The notes below the pieces were generated by a model. That model saw only the letters and a program-made list of their open reading frames with translations. It was not told the DNA's origin and did no database searches. The position numbers and the translations under genes are program-made. A DNA stretch of 64,000 nt, from the NCBI GenBank assembly GCA_964017235.1, contig OZ024939.1:45486241-45550240 (forward strand), read 5' to 3'. Shown one piece after another: positions 55,169 through 64,000 of the stretch (within the stretch, counting starts at the first letter, position 1; each line of letters begins with the position of its first letter). Source of the DNA: Sabellastarte sp. h YS-2021. Lineage: Eukaryota; Annelida; Polychaeta; Sabellida; Sabellidae.

Positions 55169-55172
55169 AAAC

Positions 55173-55520
55173 ATGTCCGTAATTAAAAAGAATGAATATG
55201 TGTTAAGGGTTTTAACTGAAGGTGACCCCAAAACGACAAAGTACATCATTTGTGGTGCAGACAGACCACTCATTCACTATTTTGTAGATTGTGCTCACAA
55301 TATTCTAGAGGGGAATATTCCTCTTGGCCTGAAAGAAAAGAAAAGACTGGGAAAGCATAAAGAAGAACTGCGAGCATTAAGGAAAAAGAATACCTCTGAC
55401 AGAAAAAAGAAACAGATTTTGCAAGAGGGTGGATTCCTGCCTACTTTATTGGCTCCTATTTTAGGAACTGTTATACCTCCACTTGCTAAGAAACTGGTAG
55501 GGCTTTTCACTCGCCGATGA
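55173..55520 (+). CDS. Polinton B GGFLP-motif small protein (unit 2)
   Basis: Open frame matching 23416-23763, with His for Tyr in the LGKHKEE segment. Confidence 0.6.
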   Translation: MSVIKKNEYVLRVLTEGDPKTTKYIICGADRPLIHYFVDCAHNILEGNIPLGLKEKKRLGKHKEELRALRKKNTSDRKKKQILQEGGFLPTLLAPILGTVIPPLAKKLVGLFTRR

Positions 55521-55592
55521 ATAAATTTATTGAAAAACTTGTGCCCAAGTCATTCTTGAACGCCAGTAGGAAGAGATGCCACTGCTACAGCT

Positions 55593-56201
55593 ATGGCCAG
55601 AATAGAAAAGGATATGAGTGGACTGTTAGAAGACCCTGTATTGGAACCAACTGAAAAAATGAAGCTGTACAATCAGTCGATGAATCGTCTGCTGACTTAT
55701 GATCGAAAGCAAGACCCTGAACCTGTGGATCCTTTTCGAGATCCTGTGGCCCGTGTGGAAGACCCTAAAGAAGATTTAGAAGATGACTTGGCCATCACTC
55801 TGCCACCTTCTTTGAGGAGTAAAGGACGGAACCTGTATCAAGAGTTAAAAGGGACTGTACAATGGAATGACAAAGGCGAAATTTTAACAGAATCCATTAG
55901 TGGATGACACATTACAGATTTGATAAACACGGCTATTTGGACACAGAGAAAAATAAGAAAACTCCCAACTGGTTGGGAATACTTTAATCAAAAGTTACAA
56001 GAGGCTAACATTCCAGAGAGGTTATTAGGTCGTGGTCCCCAGTTTCAACCACAACAGGAGGTGTGGAAACCTGAACCAAAACCTGAACCAGAACCTGAAC
56101 CAGAATCAGAACTGGAATCTGACCCGGAATCTGAACTGGAATCCGAATCAGAATGGCAAACAAAGACTCCAAGAAAAAAGTACAAATGGGAGAGTATATA
56201 A
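55593..56201 (+). pseudogene. Polinton B acidic-repeat protein (unit 2)
   Basis: Copy of 23836-24444 with the same TGA (55905-55907) and the same PEPEP/ESELESD tail. Confidence 0.6.
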
Positions 56202-56250
56202 AAGGGAAAACATCCTTTGATTTTCTTCAGTATGACAAGAGACACAAACT

Positions 56251-56923
56251 ATGAAGGACTTTTATGTCTATTTACCAAGCAATACAAACCACACAGGTAA
56301 TACTCCCGGATAGTTTATTGTACCAAAGGCTCAACCTTATGAACTGGTCGGTCAATGGGAAGTGGGACTGATGGAAATTCAGTATGCAAGAACGTGGTAT
56401 AATGTCCCTTCAGATCAATTTGTTCAAATTGGAATACAACCATTCTCATCCCTGAGGGTATTTATGATGACATAAAGGAATTGATCAAAACCTTAAATAA
56501 AAAAATTAAATGGGGCTTTGGTGCAAATGCACCTATCACTGTTGAATTCAATACCATTGAAGCCATACAAAAAACAAGGCTTAAAATTGCAATAAATGAC
56601 TCACAGAGGACTTACCACCAGACTTGTATCTTTCCAAGAGATTAAGTGACATATTAGGATTTGTCAAGATAGGCCCATTTGCACCTGGAGATAGAAAATC
56701 AGAGTATCCGGCTGACATTGAAGATGGCACACACAACTTGTATGTCTACTGTAATCTAATTGAGCCTGTGGGCATGGGAAAAGCCAAGGTGCCCCTCCTG
56801 AGAATTGTACCCATCCAAAAGGGTCCCATTGTCATCACCTCCTATAATCAAGTGTTCTACTATCCAGTGATGAGAAAGATTTTTGGAGCTGTTGAAATCA
56901 ATATAAAGGGGGATACAGGATAA
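56251..56923 (+). pseudogene. Polinton B minor capsid (unit 2)
   Basis: Copy of 24494-25166 with the same stop and frameshifts; the open C-terminal part is 56624-56923. Confidence 0.75.
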
Positions 56924-56976
56924 ATTATTCCATTTGTTGGTAGGAAGTCATTCGTAACACTTCACTTTCATCAAAA

Positions 56977-57324
56977 ATGAAGCACCAGGATTACTGCTGC
57001 GATGATTCTACCCGTCAAGCATATGAGCAGTATTACACAAGTCAAGGAGGAAATGGATTACCAGGATTTCAAGTTTTGCGATATCAAAGAGGTCACGGTT
57101 TGGGAAGTCTGTTTCGGGGACTCGTTGGAGTGGCTGCTCCCCTGTTGAAGAAAGGTACCATTGCACTGGGAAAGTCCTTGGGACAGAAAGCCCTCAAAGC
57201 AGGTGTGGAATTGGCACAAGATTACCTGGGAGATAATAAAAGGAACAGCAACCAAAGAAAGCGTGTCATTTCATCGAGAGCAGTCAAAAGAGGAGGACCG
57301 AAACGAAAAGATATATATTCTTAA
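56977..57324 (+). CDS. Polinton B amphipathic basic protein (unit 2)
   Basis: Open frame identical in translation to 25220-25567. Confidence 0.55.
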   Translation: MKHQDYCCDDSTRQAYEQYYTSQGGNGLPGFQVLRYQRGHGLGSLFRGLVGVAAPLLKKGTIALGKSLGQKALKAGVELAQDYLGDNKRNSNQRKRVISSRAVKRGGPKRKDIYS

Positions 57325-57326
57325 AC

Positions 57327-57725
57327 ATGCCTCTGATTCACCCACTGTCATGCGAGTGTGTTAAAAGTGAATTGGATTTGTTTGCTGTGCCACTCACTGA
57401 AACCAGTGTTGAATGGAGATGGGTAGAATATGGACCAATTACAGCCGTCAGGGACAGTGATGACACCATTGAATTTAAAAGTGCTGACACAGACTCAGAG
57501 TACATAGGTTTGAAAAACAGCTTCATTCGAGTCAAGGCTGAAATTGTGAATGCTGAGGGAGAGGCTTTGGGTGCCACTGCAGATGTCGCTCCAGTAAATT
57601 TTTGGCTACATGCTTTGTTTAGTCAGATAGACATGACCCTGAAAAACACTTTAGTCACCACCTCCAACAACACCTATCCTTACAAAGCATACATAGAAGT
57701 CCAACAAAGAAATGTGATAATTTGA
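57327..57725 (+). pseudogene. Polinton B major capsid N-terminus (unit 2)
   Basis: Copy of 25570-25968, truncated at the same junction with the duplicated zinc-finger region. Confidence 0.85.
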
Positions 57726-58025
57726 AGACACATTAAGAATGTTCATAAGAATATCTAATCAGAAATGCCAGTACATCACCCTATGCATCACCAAGGTGGC
57801 TCCTACATCACCCTACTAGAGATGACTCAGCCATTTACTTGTCTAGTACCTAGCCCATTGTTATACAGAAAAAGTGTGCCATTGATACAGTAGGAGGATG
57901 GGCAGGAGGGATCAGGTAGAAAAGAAAATATGTAGAAGTAGCAATCAATATGAGGAGGAGAAAATATAAATAGCAGAAAATTTTACAAACGAGTTCATTT
58001 CCCAATCAGATACTGATCTGAAAAT

Positions 58026-58184
58026 ATGTCTCAGTGTCCAGTATGTGGCAAGTCCTTTACCAGAAGTGATAATTTGAAAAGACACATTAAAATGTTCATG
58101 AGAAAATGGCCCCAGAAATGCCAGTACATCACCTTAAGCATCACCAAAGTGGTTCCTGCTTCACTGTTGCCCTACCCAAGCTGA
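58026..58184 (+). CDS. Short C2H2 finger frame (unit 2)
   Basis: Copy of 26269-26427, unchanged. Confidence 0.45.
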   Translation: MSQCPVCGKSFTRSDNLKRHIKMFMRKWPQKCQYITLSITKVVPASLLPYPS

Positions 58185-58188
58185 TTCA

Positions 58189-58716
58189 TCCTTTTACTTG
58201 TCTAGTGGCTGGCCCAACAGGAAGTTGAAAAACATCATTTCTGAAAAAGTTACTGGAACTGAAAAATGAAAAGATATACCAATGTCCAGAAAAATTCTGT
58301 GGTGCTATTCTCAATGGCAGCCTCTTTATGCCACAATGAAAGATGTGGAATTCCGACAAGGTTTACCAGATGTTAGAAAACTGAAATCTTGCCTTCTGAT
58401 GTTAGATGACATGATGGACCGCCTGGAGAGTGAAGTGGCTGACCTCTTTACCAAAGGGAGTCATCATAAAAATATATCTGTCATTGCAGTGACCCAGAAT
58501 GTGTTTCACCAAAGCAGATTCCAGAGGACTATCAGTTTGAACACACACTACATGGTCCCGTTTAAAAATCCCAGAGATGCCAGCCAGATTCAACAGTTGG
58601 CCAGACAGATGTACCCCAAAGATCCAGAATACCTTGTGCAGGTGTATGAAAGAGTGATGACCCTGAGACCGTATAGCTATCTGTTCATTGACCCTCAAGC
58701 AGGAAACACCGGATAA
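58189..58716 (+). pseudogene. Polinton B packaging ATPase (unit 2)
   Basis: Copy of 26432-26959 with the same TGA in the P-loop. Confidence 0.8.
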
Positions 58717-59139
58717 TATGAGACTGAGAGCAAATATATTACAAAATGAAGAACGATATTATTGTCAAAGAAAAAAATAAACTTGTATGATCTTTAACGC
58801 CTTGTTTTTCTTGAGTTGAAGAATTTGCTGGTTCAAAATAGATCAATCAGATGCTTGCATCACCCATCAAACAATCAAACACCTCCACCACTCCATTAAC
58901 CAATCAATGACATCATTAACAAATCATGTCATCAACCAATCAAATAGATATTCCAAGTTATTAAAGTTTTGCTGCTTCGCTCTTTTAAGTATCCATATAA
59001 AATAATAAACAAAGTAAAAACAAAGAGCATGAATTGTTTTATATGGATATATATATTTTATTTTATATGGATACTTAAAAGAGCGAAGCAGCAAAACTTT
59101 AATAACTTGGAATATCTATGTGACAAAAAAGCTGCCATT

Positions 59140-60267
59140 ATGAGGAACTTTATATCTCAATTCCACAGAAAATTGTGTGTTTTCGTGACAAGTTATAGTG
59201 ATGCAGTTCAGCGTGAGGCAAGGAGAAAGGGTTTAGCTACCTTCAACAAAACCAGATTTGCATCTCACAGAAGATTTCTTGTATCTTGTTTGGATAAAAA
59301 AGTGGTTCCAAATGGGTTTTTGTTGAAATTCCATGGACAGTCTTTGAAGTGTCGGAAAATTGTGAAAAATTGTTCCTTCAATCTGATGAGGGATAGCCTT
59401 AGAGAAAACAACTTCAAGTTACAGAGACATTCAAAGGACATTGATTATAGTACAGAGAAACTTAAGGTTTGGTGTACTTCTATTGAGTTTGGTGAAATTT
59501 GTCAATACATCCATCAGTGCAATAAAGAACTTCATGTGATATTTGAAGAGATTAAATCAAAGAAGTTGAAAAGTTTACTTCCTCCGGTCAAAGAAATTTC
59601 TGAAAATAAACTTGTTGTAACTATTCCATCTGATCTTCCTTTGGACAGTTCAGAGTGTAGTCTTCTTGGCAAAGGTCTAGGATTTGTACCTACCAATAGG
59701 AAGCCTGAGAAGTTTCAAAGTCTTCAAGATCTTTCCAAATTTTATAGAAAAATTAGACTCCACGCTTTCTTTAATAATTTGGACCAGACAATTGAAGACA
59801 GACTACAGACAGGATTTTCCCAAGAGGATGAGTTTACAAGGCTTGAGAAAAGAAATTCTACTTTTACACCACGTGAGGGACAATTTGAGGACAATGAGCA
59901 AAAGGCCCTGAAAAGACTAAGACAGAGGAAAGATATTGTGATTAAGCCAGCAGACAAAGGGGGTGCAGTTGTTGTGTGGAGAAAGGATTTGTACCAAAAA
60001 GAAGCAGAGCAACAGTTGTCAAATGAACGTTTTTATACACGTTTAGAGACAGATAGGACTGATGAAATTAACACGTTTATCAAGAGTGAAATAGATTCAA
60101 TGATATGTGCAAGAGACCTTCCAGATACGGCAGCAGCTTTATTGGTTGAGAAACCGAAATGTAGCAATTTTTATATTTTGGACCAGACAATTGATGACAG
60201 ACTACAGACAGGATTTTCCCAAGAGGATGAGTTTACAAGAACTGTATGTACTGGTCACAGTTTCTGA
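59140..60267 (+). pseudogene. Penelope polyprotein N-terminus (unit 2)
   Basis: Copy of 27382-28509 with the same missing reverse transcriptase core and the same 60-bp internal repeat. Confidence 0.85.
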
Positions 60268-60528
60268 AGTAGTGCGAATTTCCTTGAGATTGTGTGTCAA
60301 AATCAGCTGGAATTAGCACATCGGTTTACTACAAAGAAACTGACAGTCATGCTTACCTTAAATATGGTTCCTCCCATCGAAATTCATGCAAAAATGCCAT
60401 TAGATTTTCACAATTTCTCCGTTTGAAGCGCGTGTGTTCTGATAGGCAGGATTTGAAGGCAAAAGAGAAGGAAATTCCTTTCTAACGAGAGATTATCCCC
60501 AGAAAATTGTTTCTAAGGCCATAGATAA

Positions 60529-61058
60529 GGTTTTTGTTGAAACAAATAGAATTTCCTCGTCAAGATTTAGCATGTGAAAATTCTTCTCCACAATGTCTTT
60601 TATTACCTTACTGTGAGAGTTGTATGTAAGGGTAAGTATAACCCTATTCATTTCTTCAGCAGGTTCTTTTTGTTTCAAAGCATCAGCTCTACTGATATGA
60701 GAAACTCTATCTATGGCCTTAGAAACAATATCCTGGGGATAATCTCTCGCTAGAAAGAAATGTTCCATTTCCTTCTCCTTTGCCTTCAAATCCTGCCTAT
60801 CATAACATAGGCGCTTTAAACGGAGAAATTGTGAAAATGGAATAGCAGTTTTGCATGACTTTGGATGGGAGGAACCATATTTAAGGTAAGCATGACTGTC
60901 AGTTTCTTTGTAGTAAACCGATGTGCTAATTGCATCTGCTTTGACACACAACTTGATGTCAAGGAAATTCGCACTTACTTCAGAAACTGTGAAAGTATAT
61001 TGAAAGGATGGGTGGAAATTGCTGACAAAATTTATAAATCTATCCAGATTTTCTCTAT
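60529..61058 (-). pseudogene. Penelope reverse transcriptase C-terminal fragment (unit 2, minus)
   Basis: Copy of 28771-29300, opposite the plus-strand piece at 60243-60528. Confidence 0.8.
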
Positions 61059-61154
61059 TCCAAGTTAATAAAGTTATGCTGCTTGGCTCTTTTTAAATAT
61101 CCATATAAAATAGTAAACAAAGTAAAAACAAAGAGCGTATAAAATAAATAAATT

Positions 61155-61198
61155 TATTTAAGCTTTCGGAGCCTCACTCCTTCATCAGAAATAGCTTA
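61155..61198 (-). ncRNA. Hammerhead-like ribozyme motif, copy 6
   Basis: Core identical to the other five copies, minus strand, in the left arm of palindrome B. Confidence 0.6.
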
Positions 61199-61582
61199 CA
61201 ATTGTTTAAATTTGAAAAAAAGCTCTTTTTATATGTAAATAAACAAAATTACATCAAAATGACGTTTTAACAAACCAAATCACGTCATTATTACATAAAA
61301 CACATATTTAGTCATATTTACGTCATAAATTTTAAGATGACGTCACTAAAAAAAATTTTTTTACTATGACGTCACAAAAATCAAAATTTTTAATTTTTTG
61401 CAATTTTTCACTATGACGTCACAAAATCGAAAATTTTTAATTTTTTAAAATTTTTTTAAAATTCACTATAATGTCAAAAAAATCCAAAATTTCTTATATA
61501 AGAACAATTTGAGCTATGACAATAAAAATTAATATCCTCAACAAAAGAATTAGAATTAAACAAATTGTAAGAGAGATAACAT

Positions 61583-62586
61583 TTATACTACAATTCCATT
61601 GTCCCTGTTCATACCCAGTGGGTACACACAGCCAAATTTCATAATGAAGTAACTTTCTTTGATTTTCCTGGCCAAATTACCATTGATGTTTTCAAACAGA
61701 ACTTGCACTCTGAAATGATCTAAACTGTGACCCAAAGAGTTGAAGTGAATAGCTACCTCTTTATGTCTATTCTTGTTCTTGACATCTCTCAAGTGTTCTC
61801 TTATCCTATCTCCTAACCTTCTTTCTGTTTCCCCAATATAAATCTCTCCACATCTAATACATTCAATGCAATAAATGACATCTTTGGTGATACAAGAAAA
61901 ACTGCCTGAAGGAGTACATTTACCTCTAGGCCCCTCAACTGTGTGTACCTCATTGAAAACAAAGGGACATGTAGACAACGTTTTCTACCACATGGCAAAG
62001 TTATGCCAGACACATCTTTGGAACTGAATTTAGAGTGGACCAGTATGTCTCTTATGTTCCTGTCCCTACGGTATGAAATCAGAGGTTTTTCTTGAAACAA
62101 ATAACCCACTTCCTCGTCTAGATTTAGCATGTGGAAATTCTTCTCCACAATGTCTTTGATTGCCTTACTGTGAGAGTTGTATGTAAGGGTAAGTATAACC
62201 CTATTCATTTCTTCAGCAGGTTCTTTTTGTTTCAAAGCATCAGCTCTACTGATATGAGAAACTCTATCTTTGGCCTTAGAGACAATATTCTGGGGATAAT
62301 CTCTTGCTAGAAAGAAATGTTCCATTTCCTTCTCTTTTGTCTTCAAATCCTGCCTATCAGAACATAGGCGCTTCAAACGGAGAAATTGTGAAAATGGAAT
62401 AGCATTTTTACAGGACTTAGGATGGGAGGAACCATATTTAAGGTATGCATGACTGTCAGTTTCTTTGTAGTAAACCGATGTGCTAATTGCATCTGCTTTG
62501 ACACACAACTTAATGTCAAGGAAATTCACACTGACTTCAGAAACTGTGAAAGTATACTGAAAGGATGGGTGGAAATTGCTAACAAA
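61583..62586 (-). pseudogene. Penelope RT thumb and GIY-YIG (palindrome B, left), frameshifted
   Basis: The frame reads from FVSNFHPSF and PKSCKN to GRKRCL, where one base fewer than in palindrome A (near 61975) shifts the frame. The GIY-YIG part remains open as a separate frame (61978-61583), with Cys for Phe in GKCTPSG. It lacks YIDD, because the spacer is inverted relative to palindrome A. Confidence 0.85.
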
Positions 62587-63661
62587 AAGATATATTGATG
62601 ATATTTTGGGTGCAACTTCAATGTCTAGAGAAGATCTTGATAAATTTATTACCTTTGTTAGCAATTTCCACCCATCCTTTCAATATACTTTCACAGTTTC
62701 TGAAGTCAGTGTGAATTTCCTTGACATTAAGTTGTGTGTCAAAGCAGATGCAATTAGCACATCGGTTTACTACAAAGAAACTGACAGTCATGCATACCTT
62801 AAATATGGTTCCTCCCATCCTAAGACCTGTAAAAATGCTATTCCATTTTCACAATTCCTCCGTTTGAAGCGCCTATGTTCTGATAGGCAGGATTTGAAGA
62901 CAAAAGAGAAGGAAATGGAACATTTCTTTCTAGCAAGAGATTATCCCCAGAATATTGTCTCTAAGGCCAAAGATAGAGTTTCTCATATCAGTAGAGCTGA
63001 TGCTTTGAAACAAAAAGAACCTGCTGAAGAAATGAATAGGGTTATACTTACCCTTACATACAACTCTCACAGTAAGGCAATCAAAGACATTGTGGAGAAG
63101 AATTTCCACATGCTAAATCTAGACGAGGAAGTGGGTTATTTGTTTCAAGAAAAACCTCTCTGATTTCATACCGTAGGGACAGGAACATAAGAGACATACT
63201 GGTCCACTCTAAATTCAGTTCCAAAGATGTGTCTGGCATAACTTTGCCATGTGGTAGAAAACGTTGTCTACATATGTCCCTTTGTTTTCAATGAGGTACA
63301 CACAGTTGAGGGGCCTAGAGGTAAATTTACTCCTTCAGGCAGTTTTTCTTGTATCACCAAAGATGTCATTTATTGCATTGAATGTATTAGATGTGGAGAG
63401 ATTTATATTGGGGAAACAGAAAGAAGGTTAGGAGATAGGATAAGAGAACACTTGAGAGATGTCAAGAACAAGAATAGACATAAAGAGGTAGCTATTCACT
63501 TCAACTCTTTGGGTCACAGTTTAGATCATTTCAGAGTGCAAGTTCTGTTTGAAAACATCAATGGTAATTTGGCCAGGAAAATCAAAGAAAGTTACTTCAT
63601 TATGAAATTTGGCTGTGTGTACCCACTGGGTATGAACAGGGACAATGGAATTGTAGTATAA
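62576..63661 (+). pseudogene. Penelope RT motif C, thumb and GIY-YIG (palindrome B, right), frameshifted
   Basis: Starts MLTKRYIDDIL, so in unit 2 motif C is on the plus-strand arm. The frame ends at 63163 through an extra CT near 63157. A second length change near 63262-63276 alters the Cys-cluster region, after which the GIY-YIG part is open (63251-63661), the same state as at the window start. Confidence 0.85.
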
Positions 63662-64000
63662 ATGTTATCTCTCTTACAATTTGTTTAATTCTAATTCTTT
63701 TGTTGAGGATATTAATTTTTATTGTCATAGCTCAAATTGTTCTTATATAAGAAATTTTGGATTTTTTTGACATTATAGTGAATTTTAAAAAAATTTGAAA
63801 AAATTAAAAATTTTCGATTTTGTGACGTCATAGTGAAAAATTGCAAAAAATTAAAAATTTTGATTTTTGTGACGTCATAGTAAAAAAAATTTTTTTAGTG
63901 ACGTCATCTTAAAATTTATGACGTAAATATGGCTAAATATGTGTTTTATGTAATAATGACGTGATTTGGTTTGTTAAAACGTCATTTTGATGTAATTTTG
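63662..64000 (+). mobile_element. Penelope 3' tail, partial (right arm of palindrome B)
   Basis: Same AT-rich tail and TGACGTCA cluster as 443-782. The window ends before the hammerhead-like motif. Confidence 0.85.

Larger units (their letters stand above)
53440..58945 (+). mobile_element. Polinton/Maverick remnant B (unit 2)
   Basis: Copy of 21685-27187 with the same gene order, terminal words and deletions. Left repeat 53440-53595, right repeat 58894-58945. Confidence 0.8.
31461..63219. repeat. Tandem unit 2 of the ~31.5 kb direct repeat
   Basis: Second copy of the unit, 31,759 bp long. It carries the same elements in the same order as unit 1, plus a 280-bp SINE with a 12-bp target duplication at 48000-48303. 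The centre of its Penelope palindrome is inverted relative to unit 1. Base 63220 begins a third copy, which runs to the window end. Confidence 0.97.
58944..64000. mobile_element. Penelope-like cluster (unit 2, into the next copy)
   Basis: Repeats the layout of 27186-32377: hairpin (58944-59119), N-terminal gene piece (59140-60267), inverted short pieces (60243-61058), left arm (61108-62586), spacer (62587-62653) and right arm (62654 to the window end). The right arm stops at the window edge just short of its hammerhead-like motif. Confidence 0.85.
61108..64000. repeat. Palindrome B (right arm cut by window end)
   Basis: Left arm 61108-62586, spacer 62587-62653, right arm from 62654. The spacer is the exact reverse complement of that in palindrome A. 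Near-centre variants are also swapped between arms relative to palindrome A. Confidence 0.93.

Noticed and set aside
1-64000. Active host defence or novel enzymatic operon
   Set aside because: Every recognisable coding region belongs to a known mobile-element family and most are broken; I found no unexplained conserved gene cluster.

Overview
This is eukaryotic, almost certainly metazoan, DNA made of layered transposable elements. I found no host gene, no standalone tRNA or rRNA gene, and nothing bacterial. The mix (Polinton/Maverick remnants, an EN+ Penelope-like element, a DIRS-type tyrosine-recombinase retrotransposon, Tx1/L1-like and CR1/L2-like LINEs, foldback MITEs and a tRNA-derived SINE with an ACAAACAAA tail) fits a marine invertebrate. 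The SINE tail hints at a mollusc, but that is weak evidence.

The dominant structure is a direct tandem duplication. Base 1 corresponds to 31461 and again to 63220, so the window holds two nearly identical units (31,460 and 31,759 bp) plus the start of a third. Almost all of the length difference is one SINE insertion (48012-48291) present only in unit 2. The other differences I saw are scattered substitutions and indels of 1-7 bases.

Order in unit 1 (unit 2 is the same, shifted by about 31.46 kb before the SINE and about 31.76 kb after it): Penelope-like 3' end with GIY-YIG endonuclease, CRE-rich tail and hammerhead-like motif (1-912); Polinton remnant A on the minus strand (913-4359: ATPase, integrase, minor capsid, basic protein, major capsid); a tandem pair of foldback elements (4742-5826); a 65-bp repeat family around a MITE-like unit (5833-6958); a CR1/L2-like LINE (7320-8542); a large degenerate DIRS element on the minus strand (about 8580-20575), interrupted by a second CR1/L2-like LINE (9640-10858), a Penelope end fragment (14071-14207) and a Tx1/L1-like LINE (16179-19625); an AT-rich stretch; Polinton remnant B on the plus strand (21685-27187); and a Penelope cluster (27186-32377) ending in a palindrome of about 1.48 kb per arm.

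Most coding regions are broken by stops, frameshifts or truncation. The best preserved frames are the two 360-codon reverse transcriptase C-terminus/GIY-YIG frames in the two arms of palindrome A; the corresponding frames in palindrome B are frameshifted. The most unusual observations are: (1) the 67-bp palindrome spacer, with flanking variants, lies in opposite orientation in the two units; (2) variants are distributed as a mosaic among the palindrome arms; and (3) a hammerhead-like core is repeated six times in Penelope ends, with a minimal self-complementary stem III. A false duplication in the assembly cannot be excluded from sequence alone.
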